Shown here piece after piece: positions 55,128-63,976 of a stretch of 64,000 nt of DNA. A program made the translations under genes and the position numbers. How positions within the stretch are numbered: position 1 is the first letter of the stretch; every line of letters starts with the position of its first letter. The notes below the pieces were generated by a model. It saw only the letters and a program-made list of their open reading frames with translations. It searched no databases and was not told the origin of the DNA. Source of the stretch: Variovorax paradoxus_P. GTDB taxonomy: Bacteria > Pseudomonadota > Gammaproteobacteria > Burkholderiales > Burkholderiaceae_C. Where the stretch lies: assembly GCF_050627025.1 (NCBI RefSeq), contig NZ_CP192472.1. One strand, 5' to 3'.

Positions 55128-55862
55128 ATGTCAGAAGAAGGGGACGGAATGCGTATTGCAGTACTTGATCACGAGCCTGATCAGCTTCAACTGATCAACC
55201 AGGCCATGGCAGGGTTTGGGCACGAGTGCCACCCCTATACGGAGGGGCGAACATTGCTGCAGGCACTGCGCCGGCAAACTTTCGATCTCCTGATCCTCGA
55301 CTGGGGCCTGCCCGACATCAGTGGCATCGACCTGGTGAAGACTGTTCGCAACGAACTCAAGAGCCGCCTGCCCATTCTTTTCGTCAACGCGGAACGCGAC
55401 GATCCCGACGTGGTCGAAGGGCTCAATGCCGGCGCAGACGACTTCATGGCGAATCCGGACCATGCCAAGGAACTCGAAGCCCGCGTCAATGCACTGCTGC
55501 GCCGGTCTTACCCCGCCCAGCACGAAACAGAACTGGTGTTCGGCGACTACCACTTCTTTCCGCCTTCGCGCATCCTCAAGGTCAGGGGCGTGCAGGTCGA
55601 ACTGAAAAACCGCGAGTACGAACTGGCTCTCTTCCTGTTCCAGAACCTGGGGCGCCTGCTTTCGCGCGAATACCTTCACGAGGCGGTGTGGGGCCTGGGC
55701 GTCGAGGCGCTCTCGCGGTCGCTCGACACCCATGTCTCGCGCCTCAGAACCAAGCTCGCCTTGCGGCCGTCGAGCGGGTTCCTGCTGCTGGCCATCTACG
55801 GCATGGGCTACAGGCTGGAAACCGTAGAGCCAAATACGCGTGCCGGCGCCTTCGCCCAGTAG
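55128..55862 (+). CDS. OmpR-type response regulator with an atypical receiver domain
   Basis: The 244-residue protein has a receiver domain (about 8-122) and a C-terminal OmpR/PhoB winged helix (about 135-232, VELKNREYELALFLFQNLGRLLSREYL and RSLDTHVSRLRTKLAL). The phospho-acceptor D58 (LLILDWGLPD) and acidic D14/E16 are present. The conserved Thr/Ser position is Asn87 (ILFVNA), and the conserved Lys position is Asn109 (DDFMANP). No histidine kinase gene is adjacent. ATG 55128 has AGAGG; ATG 55149 (MRIAVLDHE), preceded by AGGGG, may be the real start. It may bind DNA independently of normal phosphorylation switching. Confidence 0.88.
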   Translation: MSEEGDGMRIAVLDHEPDQLQLINQAMAGFGHECHPYTEGRTLLQALRRQTFDLLILDWGLPDISGIDLVKTVRNELKSRLPILFVNAERDDPDVVEGLNAGADDFMANPDHAKELEARVNALLRRSYPAQHETELVFGDYHFFPPSRILKVRGVQVELKNREYELALFLFQNLGRLLSREYLHEAVWGLGVEALSRSLDTHVSRLRTKLALRPSSGFLLLAIYGMGYRLETVEPNTRAGAFAQ

Positions 55863-55906
55863 ACTGCGCCCCAGCGGCTATGCGCTGCGCCACAAATCGT
55901 AGACAC

Positions 55907-56386
55907 ATGACAACTCCGCGCTGGAAACCCAACGTCACCGTGGCCGCGGTGATCGAACAGAACGGCCGCTTCCTGCTGGTCGAGGAGCACACCGCGCAAG
56001 GGCTCCGGCTCAACACCCCGGCGGGGCACCTCGACCCCGGCGAATCTCCCGTCGAGGGCTGCGCGCGCGAAACACTTGAAGAAACCGCCCATGCCTTCAC
56101 GCCCACGGCGCTGATCGGCATCTACATGGCGCGCTCAAGCCATCGCACCGGCAGCAAGGAAGACGTGACCTACATGCGCTTCGCCTTTGCCGGGACGCTC
56201 GGCGCCCAAGAAGCTGGCCGTGCGCTCGACGAAGGCATTGTGCGCACCGTATGGATGAGCGCCGATGAAATCCGCGCCAGCGTGCCGCTCCACCGCAGTC
56301 CGCTGCTCTTGCAGTGCGTTGAAGACTATCTGGCGGGCAAACGGTATCCGCTGGAGCTGATTCACGTCGACGAATCGGTGCGCTGA
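55907..56386 (+). CDS. nudJ: NUDIX hydrolase, NudJ-like
   Basis: The 159-residue protein has a complete Nudix box at about residues 40-62 (G-x5-E-x7-RETLEE). It begins WKPNVTVAAVIEQNGRFLLVEE, very like NudJ, the (d)NTP/HMP-pyrophosphate phosphatase next to mnmA in E. coli. ATG 55907 follows the response regulator by 44 bases; the open frame further up shadows that gene. It converges on mnmA with 32 bases between the stops. The precise substrate cannot be read from sequence. Confidence 0.85.
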   Translation: MTTPRWKPNVTVAAVIEQNGRFLLVEEHTAQGLRLNTPAGHLDPGESPVEGCARETLEETAHAFTPTALIGIYMARSSHRTGSKEDVTYMRFAFAGTLGAQEAGRALDEGIVRTVWMSADEIRASVPLHRSPLLLQCVEDYLAGKRYPLELIHVDESVR

Positions 56387-56418
56387 CAGGCTCGCCACAG
56401 CGCACGGCATCGAACGGA

Positions 56419-57531
56419 TCAGACGATGACGCCGCCCCCGAGGCAGCGCTCGCCGTCGTAGAGCACGGCCGATTGGCCCGGCGTGACAGCCCATTGCGGC
56501 TCACTGAAGCGCAGGCTGAAAGTTGCCTCGACGCCGGCATCTTTCACACCGCTCACTTCGCAGGCCGCATCAGCCTGGCGGTAACGCGCCTTCGAACCGT
56601 AGCTGCCCGGCACCGGCGCCTCGCCGGAAACCCAGCTTGCATCGCCAGCTGTCAGCGCAGAAGACAACAGCCACGGGTGGTCATGGCCCTGCACCACCCA
56701 GAGCGTGTTCTTCTCGACGTCCTTGCGCGCCACGAACCACGGCGAGTGGTCGCCCGATCCGCGTTGCGCGCCCTTGTCCTTGACGCCGCCGATGCCCAGC
56801 CCCTGCCGCTGGCCGAGCGTGTAGAAGCTCAAGCCCTGATGCTCGCCGAGCTTGCGCCCGCGGTCGTCCTTGATCGGGCCCGGCTCCTTGGAGATGTACC
56901 GGTTCAGGAACTCGCGGAACGGCCGCTCGCCGATGAAGCAGATGCCGGTCGAATCCTTCTTCTTCGCATTGGGCAAGCCGATTTCTTCGGCAATGCGGCG
57001 CACTTCGGTCTTGTGCAGCTCGCCCACCGGGAACAGCGTTTTAGACAGCTGCGCCTGGTTGAGCCGATGCAGAAAGTAGCTCTGGTCCTTGGACGGATCG
57101 AGCCCCTTGAGAAGCTCATGCCTGCCAGTGGCCTCGTTCAGCCTGACGCGGGCATAGTGGCCGGTGGCAATTTTCTCGGCGCCCAGGCGCATTGCATGGT
57201 CGAGAAAAGCCTTGAACTTGATTTCGGCGTTGCACAGCACGTCGGGGTTGGGCGTGCGGCCAGCCTTGTATTCGCGCAGGAACTCGGCAAAGACGCGGTC
57301 CTTGTAGTCGGCTGCGAAATTGACGTGCTCGATCTCGATGCCCAGCACGTCGGCCACGCTGGCGGCGTCCACGAAGTCGATGTTCGACGAGCAGTATTCG
57401 CTGTCGTCGTCGTCTTCCCAGTTCTTCATGAAGATGCCGACCACCTCGTGCCCCTGCTGCTTGAGCAGGTGCGCGGTCACCGCGGAATCGACTCCGCCGC
57501 TCAGTCCCACCACGATCCGTTGCTTTTCCAT
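56419..57531 (-). CDS. mnmA: tRNA-specific 2-thiouridylase MnmA
   Basis: MnmA adds sulphur to uridine 34 of tRNA-Lys, -Glu and -Gln. The 370-residue protein has the PP-loop SGGVDS (11-16) and the two catalytic cysteines C99 (NPDVLCNAEIKF) and C197 (DSTGICFIGER). DQSYFLH and the GQRQGLGIGG segment are also present. The C-terminal beta domain ends in GQSAVLYDGERCLGGGVI. Length and motifs are normal. Confidence 0.97.
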   Translation of the reverse strand: MEKQRIVVGLSGGVDSAVTAHLLKQQGHEVVGIFMKNWEDDDDSEYCSSNIDFVDAASVADVLGIEIEHVNFAADYKDRVFAEFLREYKAGRTPNPDVLCNAEIKFKAFLDHAMRLGAEKIATGHYARVRLNEATGRHELLKGLDPSKDQSYFLHRLNQAQLSKTLFPVGELHKTEVRRIAEEIGLPNAKKKDSTGICFIGERPFREFLNRYISKEPGPIKDDRGRKLGEHQGLSFYTLGQRQGLGIGGVKDKGAQRGSGDHSPWFVARKDVEKNTLWVVQGHDHPWLLSSALTAGDASWVSGEAPVPGSYGSKARYRQADAACEVSGVKDAGVEATFSLRFSEPQWAVTPGQSAVLYDGERCLGGGVIV

Positions 57532-57582
57532 AAGCCCGCCATTGTCCCAGCCCGGCGCCAGGGGCGAGCGGCGTGGGGGAAA

Positions 57583-58581
57583 TCAGCCCTGCTTGCGCAG
57601 CCCGGCCAGCAACTCGTAAGAGCGCAGCCGCGCCACGTGGTCGAACACCTGCGAGGTGATCATGAGCTCGTCGGCGCCCGTGCGTTCGATGAACGCCTGC
57701 ACGCCCTCGCGCACCTTGGCGGGCGAACCCACGGCCGAACACGACAGCACCGAATCGAGCAGCGCGTTTTCCGTCGGGCCCACCTTCTGCCGATAGTTTT
57801 CGACCGGCGGCGGCAAGCGCCCCGGCCGGCCGCTGCGCAGGTTCACAAAAGCCTGTTGCCATGAGGTGGCGCGAAACTCGGCCTCTTCATCGGTATCGGC
57901 CACGAACACGTTGAAGCCCAGCATCACGTACGGCTTTTTCAGTTGGGCCGTGGGCTTGAAGGTTTCGCGATAGATCTGGATCGCCTGCATGAGCTGCTGC
58001 GGCGCAAAGTGCGAGGCAAACGCATAGGGCAGGCCCAGGTGCGCGGCCAATTGGGCGCCGAAGGTGCTCGAGCCCAGAATCCACACCGGCACTTCGAGCC
58101 CCGCACCCGGCACTGCGCGCACAGGCTGCTGCGGTTCCCTGGACATGAAATCCATCAGCTCGACCACGTCCTGCGGAAACCGGTCGGCGTCGGATTCCAG
58201 GTTGCGGCGCAGTGCACGCGCGGTGCGCTGGTCGGAGCCGGGGGCGCGGCCCAGGCCAAGGTCGATGCGCCCCGGATACAGCGACTCCAGCGTGCCGAAC
58301 TGCTCGGCAATCACCAGCGGCGAATGGTTGGGCAGCATCACGCCGCCGGCGCCGATGCGGATGGTCGAGGTGCCCGCCCCGATATACGACAGCAGCACGG
58401 CGGTCGCGGCGCTCGCAATGCCCGGCATGCCGTGGTGCTCTGCGAGCCAGTAGCGCGTGTAGCCCAGCTTTTCGCCGTGCTGCGCGAGCGAGAGCGAGTT
58501 GCGGAACGACTGCGCGGCGTCGCTGCCCTCGGTGATCGGGGAAAGGTCGAGGATCGAGAACGGAATCATGGGCGCCATCAT
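57583..58581 (-). CDS. Luciferase-like monooxygenase family flavin oxidoreductase
   Basis: The 332-residue protein fits the LLM class of F420/FMN-dependent oxidoreductases, MsnO8/YhbW-like subgroup. It begins IPFSILDLSPITEG and shows GYTRYWLAEHHGMPGIASAATAV, IGAGGVMLPNHSPLVIAEQFGTLESLYPGRIDLGLGRAPG and a late AFIERTGADELMITSQVFDH. Reaction and substrate are unknown. Three in-frame ATGs lie at 58581, 58578 and 58569; the last (MIPFSILDL) would also make a normal protein. It follows the zinc-ribbon membrane protein after 32 bases but belongs to a common stand-alone family. Confidence 0.85.
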   Translation of the reverse strand: MMAPMIPFSILDLSPITEGSDAAQSFRNSLSLAQHGEKLGYTRYWLAEHHGMPGIASAATAVLLSYIGAGTSTIRIGAGGVMLPNHSPLVIAEQFGTLESLYPGRIDLGLGRAPGSDQRTARALRRNLESDADRFPQDVVELMDFMSREPQQPVRAVPGAGLEVPVWILGSSTFGAQLAAHLGLPYAFASHFAPQQLMQAIQIYRETFKPTAQLKKPYVMLGFNVFVADTDEEAEFRATSWQQAFVNLRSGRPGRLPPPVENYRQKVGPTENALLDSVLSCSAVGSPAKVREGVQAFIERTGADELMITSQVFDHVARLRSYELLAGLRKQG

Positions 58582-58613
58582 GGCGCGAACCGCTCAACGC
58601 CGCCGCGGCGGGG

Positions 58614-60296
58614 CTATTCGGTTTGGTATAGCGTCGAAACGCTCGCAAAATCCCGCCCGTTCTGCTCCACGTCCACCTGAAACGGCACGCTCTCGCCCGG
58701 CGCGATGGCCGGCAGGTTCTGCACCTGCCTGAAGCCGGTGAGTTGCCCGTTCCGGTCGCGCAGGCTCACCCACACGCGCACCTTGCCGACCACGTTGTTG
58801 CCCGGGTTCTTTACCGTGCCCGTGACTTCCACGCTCTTGTAGGTGAAGCGCTGGCTGAAGTTGAGCAGCACGCTACCCGTCTCGGCCTTGGTGCCTGTTA
58901 CCTGCACCTCGAGCGGTGCGCGCGGTCCGGGCAGCGCGGCGCGGCGCATCGGCTTCCACTCGACACGGGTCTGGGTGATGCGCTCCACGGCATTCGGCTC
59001 CAGCAATATGGGAAACCGCTCCCCCGGGTAAAGGTAGGCGAGCCCGGCGATGGCGGTGGTGCCATCGGCCTTGCTGCCGCCGAAGCGCGAGATCACGCCG
59101 CCCGGCGCCACCACCACCGCGTCGGCGCTGCGGTTCACCAGTTCGGTCAGGAACAGGGGGCGCTGGATGTTGCTGCGCCCTGCAACCAGCGGCAGCAGTT
59201 CCAGCTGGCTCGCATCGAAGCGCTCGCTGTCCTCGGCCAGCAGGTCCTCGGTGCTCAGGCGCAGTTCGGGGTTGAAGCTTTCCGGCGCCCCCGCGGCGCG
59301 CACCACCCGCTCGGCGTTGAGCACCGCGGTGCGGGAGCCGCCAGCATCGACAGTGCTGTAGCCGATGCGGTAGTCCCAGGCAGCAATGGCGGCCGCACGG
59401 CCGAAGCGGGCAATGCCCAGGTCCACCGAGGTCTGCGCCCCGGGCTTGAGCTCGTTGGCTTGCGCATAGCCGTGGCCGAAGCCGATCACCTGCCCCGCAT
59501 CGTCGTACAGCGTGGCCAGCACGTCGATGCCGGAGAGCACGGCCGCGTCCTTGCGCGCGTTGGCGATGCGGCCCACCAGCCGAACCCGATCGGCCTGTTG
59601 CACCAGCCGCACGCGGGCAAAGGTCAGGCGCTCGCCTTGCACGGCCTTGTAGGGCTCGGCCAGCTTCTGCACGCCCAGTTCCTGCCGCGTGACGTTCTTG
59701 CCGCTCGGCATGTCGATGAGGACCGGTGCCCTCTCGCCCGGCTCCAGCACCGAAATCGGCAGCGTCTCGGTGCGCTCTTCAAGGCGGTTGTCGCCGTCGT
59801 AGTACACGGCCTTGATGCCCGCGCGTGCGAGCGGCTTGCCGGTGTCGTTGCGGGCCATCACCAGCAACTTGGGCACGGCCGAGCTGCCGCCGCCCACCAG
59901 CACCTGGCGCGGTTCCCCGAGCTTCAGCCCGTCTGCCGGAATGGTGCGGTCGACCGGCGGCGCAACCACTGGCCGCGCGGCGGACGCGTTCGTCGATGGC
60001 CGCGACCCGGCTACCAGCCCGATTGCGGCGCCGACCAGCAGCACACCCGCCACAACGGCCATTCCGATGCCTGCGTTGCGCAGCAGTGCCTTCCGCCGCT
60101 GCGCCTCGTCGGCCGCGAGGCGGCGGCCCGCCTCGTTCTTGACCTGTTCGAGCACACGATCGAGCCGATCGGAAACGTTGTCCTCCACCAGCGTCACCGA
60201 GCCGCAGTGCTGGCAGGCGTACTGGTTCAGGCCGGTGCGCTTGAGGGCGCTGCTGCCGCATTCGCCGCACTTGAGCGTCTGGAGATCGATGGTCAT
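58614..60296 (-). CDS. Membrane protein with N-terminal zinc ribbon and long C-terminal beta-rich domains, coupled to the YehM-like gene
   Basis: The 560-residue protein begins with a zinc ribbon (C10-x2-C13 and C28-x2-C31) and a basic linker. One membrane helix (about 73-97, IGMAVVAGVLLVGAAIGLVAG) follows, then about 460 residues of beta-rich sequence. That part contains repeated units about 100-130 residues long resembling FxLYD-type domains, such as VRLVGRIANARKDAAVLSGIDVLATLYDDAGQVIGFG and YKSVEVTGTVKNPGNNVVGKVRVWVSLRDRNGQLTGF. The topology suggests the ribbon is cytoplasmic and the rest outside. Its ATG overlaps the stop of the upstream DUF5682 gene (ATGA), so it is part of that operon. 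I do not recognise a named function. Confidence 0.75.
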   Translation of the reverse strand: MTIDLQTLKCGECGSSALKRTGLNQYACQHCGSVTLVEDNVSDRLDRVLEQVKNEAGRRLAADEAQRRKALLRNAGIGMAVVAGVLLVGAAIGLVAGSRPSTNASAARPVVAPPVDRTIPADGLKLGEPRQVLVGGGSSAVPKLLVMARNDTGKPLARAGIKAVYYDGDNRLEERTETLPISVLEPGERAPVLIDMPSGKNVTRQELGVQKLAEPYKAVQGERLTFARVRLVQQADRVRLVGRIANARKDAAVLSGIDVLATLYDDAGQVIGFGHGYAQANELKPGAQTSVDLGIARFGRAAAIAAWDYRIGYSTVDAGGSRTAVLNAERVVRAAGAPESFNPELRLSTEDLLAEDSERFDASQLELLPLVAGRSNIQRPLFLTELVNRSADAVVVAPGGVISRFGGSKADGTTAIAGLAYLYPGERFPILLEPNAVERITQTRVEWKPMRRAALPGPRAPLEVQVTGTKAETGSVLLNFSQRFTYKSVEVTGTVKNPGNNVVGKVRVWVSLRDRNGQLTGFRQVQNLPAIAPGESVPFQVDVEQNGRDFASVSTLYQTE

Positions 60297-62893
60297 GACG
60301 CGCTTTCGATATTGTTCTTCTTGTGCTCGGGAGTTGCCAGCCACGCGGCGAGGCCGTCGCGACGCATGCACTCGGCCAGAGCGAGCTGCAACTGTGCGCC
60401 TTCGTGCAGGTCTTGCTCGGTGGTTTCGTAGTGCATCTGGTAAAGCGCCCGGCCTTCTGTTTCGCCCATGCCGTGCAGCGCGGCAACGCGGCCGGCCAGG
60501 TCCGACGTCTCTTGCGGCTTGAGTCGCGTAAAGGCCTGCCGCAGATCGGGCAGATGCGCCACGAAGGCCTCGGCGTCCCAGCCCTGCACCAGGCCGTCGA
60601 GGCCTTCGAGCAACGCGGGCAGGCGCAGCAGCAGTTCAGGCGCCGCAGCCATCACCCCGTTGAGAAAACGTACCGCCTCGCGCGGCTCTGCGCCCGCGCC
60701 GAAGCGTTGCCGCACCACGGTGTCGAGCGCGTTCTCGTCCCAGTGTCCATCGAGGTACAGCAGGGCCGAAGCAGCGCCGGCCACGGCGGGCGCGACCGAC
60801 GCCCCGGTCGCAAATCGTTCGAGCTGCGCACGCAGCAGGTCGAGGTCGATGGCACCGTCGCCGGTGTCGCCCAGTTCGCCTTGCAGCGAGGCCAGCAGAC
60901 GCCCAAGCTCGCGCAGCGAAAGCAGTTGCTTCACCGCGCCCGCCTCGCCCTCTTCAGGGCACCCGCCCACATCGGGCAGCAGGAACAGCGCCGCCGGCCA
61001 CACGCGCTCCAGCAGGCTTCGCAGCTGCGGATGCTGCTGCACGCCCAGCGGCTCCCGAGCACGCCATAGCGTGACGAGCCGATGCCCGCATTCGACCACC
61101 GAGCCGAGAGAGGCATCTTCGTCTAGGTGCGTGGAAAGCATCGAGAGCAGCTGGGGCAGGCGCGACTGCAGCCCCACCAGGCATGCGCGCATCAACAGCG
61201 CCACGGCCGCGCTGGCGCTGCGTCCGCGGCCCTCATCGGAAAGCGCGGCCTCTTCCTTGCGCAGCTTGGCCATGCACACGGCCTCCACGCTTGCGCCTTC
61301 GGCCGCCAGTTCGATGAGCCGTGCCTCCACCAGCGGCGACCAGGCCGCACGCCACTCTTCGAACAGCAGGTGCAAGCGGCTGTTGCCAAGAAAGTCCGGC
61401 CCCACGAGCCAGGTGCCGAGCCCCGTGTCGAGGTACGCCATGGCATGGAAGAAGCGGCTGCGCTCGCGATGCGACGGCTTGCGATAAAGATCCAGCCGTG
61501 CCACACGGGCGGTGCTGTCGTCCAGCCGCACGCCGGCCTGGCGGGCGAGCCTGCGCGCGTCTTCGATCAGCGGCGGAGAGCCCGCCGAAGGCGGCACGTC
61601 GCCGATGCGCGTGCCACTCAAAAAGTTGCGCAGGTCGGCGGTAAAGCCGCGCGTGCCTTCGTCGATGGCGCCTTTGATGAAGCAGGAGCGGATTGCATCG
61701 AGCAGGTCTTGCCGGCCCGGACCGGCGTTGCCGCGCAGCGCCGCGAGGCGCATGGCCTGCGCGGCGGCGGCCTGCACCAAGGCGGTGGACACCGCATCGG
61801 CATCGTCCTGCGCGCGGGTCTGGCGCGCAAAGCGGGTAAGGCTGTCGAGCGCCACCGCGGTGAAGGGGTCGGCCTCGCCGGCCTCCAGGCGCTCCCACAC
61901 CTGCTGATAGTAGCCGGGCGACGGCATGCCCGAGGCATAGCCGTTGAGCGCGTCGAGCCGCTCGAAGCTGTAGCGGATCAGCCATGCATTGGCCGGTGCG
62001 TCCTTGCCGGCGGGCGCCTTCGAGGGCTTGGCCTTCTGCCACGCGTTGACCAGCTCGAGCGTGTGAAAGCCGCCGGTGACGACCACGATCGGCCCCTCGA
62101 CCTCGTTGCGCCAGCGGCGGATGTGCGCGGCCATGTGGCGCTCCCGCGGCAAGCTCAGCTCGGCCTCGAGCACTTCGGGCTCGTAGTCGAGCCGCGCCAT
62201 GGCGCACCAGCTGAACACGTCCGAGAAGAAAGCGCGCCAGTGGCTGAGAGCGGCCGACGTGCGCAGTTCGAACAACCGGTCCCACAACTCCTGATGGTCG
62301 ACGCAGCCAAGCTGGGCGGCCATCGCGTTCAGGTAGCGGCTGTGCGCAAAATGGCGCTCCTCCATCAGGCTGCGCGCTGCGTCGCGTGCATCGCCTTCGT
62401 CCGAATCGCCTTCGTCGCGATGCCAGGCCTTGTCGCTCCAGGGAAGATCGATCAGCCCCAGGCGCGCGCCGAGCGCCGCGCCTTCACGCACCGCAATCCA
62501 CTCGGGGCTGTAGTCGCAGAACGGAAAGAAAGACGCGCGCGATTCGGTGCGCGTCTTGTCTTCCGAGTCGGGGTCGTCGACGGGCACCTGCCGGGTGCTC
62601 TGGCACAGCCACGCAACGGGAGCGGTGGTTTGCGCATGTTGCAGCAGAGGCAGCAGCGCGTTCAGGTCGTCCGGTCCTTCGACCAGCACGGCTGCCGGTT
62701 TGATCTCGCGCAGCAGCGCCCTCAGTGCAAATGCGCAGGCCGGGCTGTGGTGCCTCACGGGCACGAAGAACACGCCCTGGCCATCCTCGCCGAACAACCG
62801 CGCACGCGCGGCCTCCAGCGCCGCAGGCAGAACGCTGCCAGTGTCCGCAGCTACTGCCACAGCGCGCGCGCCGCGTCGTGAAAGGTCTTCCAT
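60293..62893 (-). CDS. DUF5682/YehM-like large protein, partner of the MoxR AAA+ ATPase
   Basis: The 866-residue protein has an N-terminal domain with VPVRHHSP (H48, H49), LVEGPDD (E72), RERHMAAHI (about 250-258) and VVVTGGFHTLEL (GxxH at 274-277). This set resembles the Glu/His active site of TraB/TIKI/EreA-type hydrolases; the link is my inference. The rest is a long all-alpha region. It matches what I recall of DUF5682 and E. coli YehM, which sits next to a MoxR-type ATPase. It overlaps the ATPase gene by 43 bases from ATG 62893; GTG 62860 would reduce that to 10. It overlaps the next gene by 4. No signal peptide is seen. Confidence 0.75.
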   Translation of the reverse strand: MEDLSRRGARAVAVAADTGSVLPAALEAARARLFGEDGQGVFFVPVRHHSPACAFALRALLREIKPAAVLVEGPDDLNALLPLLQHAQTTAPVAWLCQSTRQVPVDDPDSEDKTRTESRASFFPFCDYSPEWIAVREGAALGARLGLIDLPWSDKAWHRDEGDSDEGDARDAARSLMEERHFAHSRYLNAMAAQLGCVDHQELWDRLFELRTSAALSHWRAFFSDVFSWCAMARLDYEPEVLEAELSLPRERHMAAHIRRWRNEVEGPIVVVTGGFHTLELVNAWQKAKPSKAPAGKDAPANAWLIRYSFERLDALNGYASGMPSPGYYQQVWERLEAGEADPFTAVALDSLTRFARQTRAQDDADAVSTALVQAAAAQAMRLAALRGNAGPGRQDLLDAIRSCFIKGAIDEGTRGFTADLRNFLSGTRIGDVPPSAGSPPLIEDARRLARQAGVRLDDSTARVARLDLYRKPSHRERSRFFHAMAYLDTGLGTWLVGPDFLGNSRLHLLFEEWRAAWSPLVEARLIELAAEGASVEAVCMAKLRKEEAALSDEGRGRSASAAVALLMRACLVGLQSRLPQLLSMLSTHLDEDASLGSVVECGHRLVTLWRAREPLGVQQHPQLRSLLERVWPAALFLLPDVGGCPEEGEAGAVKQLLSLRELGRLLASLQGELGDTGDGAIDLDLLRAQLERFATGASVAPAVAGAASALLYLDGHWDENALDTVVRQRFGAGAEPREAVRFLNGVMAAAPELLLRLPALLEGLDGLVQGWDAEAFVAHLPDLRQAFTRLKPQETSDLAGRVAALHGMGETEGRALYQMHYETTEQDLHEGAQLQLALAECMRRDGLAAWLATPEHKKNNIESAS

Positions 62894-63972
62894 TGCGCAT
62901 CGCGCTTGCCGCGTTCGCGCACCACGGTGTCGAAGTAATGGCGCACGCGCTTCACATCGTCGGTGCTGTCCTTCAGAACCACGCCTTGCAGCTGGCCTGC
63001 GATCTCGCGCGCTGTGAGCTGGCCGCCGTTGAAATGGCGCGCCTGCAGGGCCGCCGCATAAGCAACGTTCACGGCCTCGGCGGTGGACATCACGGCATCG
63101 AGACCCTTGATGGCTGTGCCATCCTGCGTCTGGCCTGCGCGCAGTTCCTGGAAGGTGGTAACCAGCAGCGCCACCACGTCGCGTGGCACATCGACCGGCG
63201 ACTCACCGCCGCTGTCGAGCTCGCGCTTCAGCTGCGCCATCACCAGTTCGACCTCGAACGAATGGTCCCGTATGGGCTTGACCGTTTCGAAGTTGAACCG
63301 GCGCTTCAATGCGGACGACATCTCGTGCACGCCGCGGTCGCGCAGGTTGGCGGTGGCAATGATGTTGAAGCCGCGCTGCGCATAGAGCCGGGCATCGTCG
63401 CCCAGCTCTGGAATCATGAGCTGCTTGTCGCTCATGAGCGAAATCAGCACGTCCTGTATCTCGGGCGGGCAGCGCGTGATTTCCTCGAAGCGCACCAGCT
63501 TGCCCGCACGCATGGCCTGGTAGAGCGGAGAAGGCACCAGCGCGCGCTGGCTCGGCCCCTCGGCCAGCAGCAGGGCGTAGTTCCAGCTGTACTTGATGTG
63601 GTCTTCGGTGGTGCCGGCCGTGCCCTGCACCGTAAGCCCCGAATCGCCACTGATGGCAGCCGCCAGCAACTCCGAGAGCAGCGACTTCGCGGTGCCCGGC
63701 TCGCCCACGAGCATCAGGCCCTGATGGCCCATGAGCGTGACGATGGCACGGTCGACCAGCGGATCGTCGCCGTAGAACTTGCGACTCACCTGCAGCTTCT
63801 CGTCGCCGAGGATGAAGCGCCGCACCGCGCGCGGCGAGAGCTTCCACCCGGTGGGCCGCGCATCGGTGTCGGCCGCATGCAGGCGCGCGAGCTCGTCCGC
63901 ATAGCGCGCCTCGGGGGCAAGGCGCACGGCCTGGGTGGCGGGAGAAGAAGGCGGTGTGGTGCCGGTGCTCAT
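62851..63972 (-). CDS. MoxR-type AAA+ ATPase (YehL-like)
   Basis: The 373-residue protein has Walker A GEPGTAKS (90-97), Walker B LVRFEEI (E163/E164), sensor 1 IIATANLRD (N209) and an Arg pair in ALKRRFNF (R224/R225), then a helical lid. The MoxR features MLVGEPGTAKSLLSELLA and RCPPEIQDVLISLMSDKQL are clear. MoxR ATPases act as chaperones that remodel or load metal cofactors, often with von Willebrand (VWA) partners. The frame stays open to the window edge, so the ATG at 63972 may not be the true start. It is the first visible gene of the operon with the DUF5682 protein. Confidence 0.88.
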   Translation of the reverse strand: MSTGTTPPSSPATQAVRLAPEARYADELARLHAADTDARPTGWKLSPRAVRRFILGDEKLQVSRKFYGDDPLVDRAIVTLMGHQGLMLVGEPGTAKSLLSELLAAAISGDSGLTVQGTAGTTEDHIKYSWNYALLLAEGPSQRALVPSPLYQAMRAGKLVRFEEITRCPPEIQDVLISLMSDKQLMIPELGDDARLYAQRGFNIIATANLRDRGVHEMSSALKRRFNFETVKPIRDHSFEVELVMAQLKRELDSGGESPVDVPRDVVALLVTTFQELRAGQTQDGTAIKGLDAVMSTAEAVNVAYAAALQARHFNGGQLTAREIAGQLQGVVLKDSTDDVKRVRHYFDTVVRERGKRDAQWKTFHDAARALWQ

Positions 63973-63976
63973 GATG

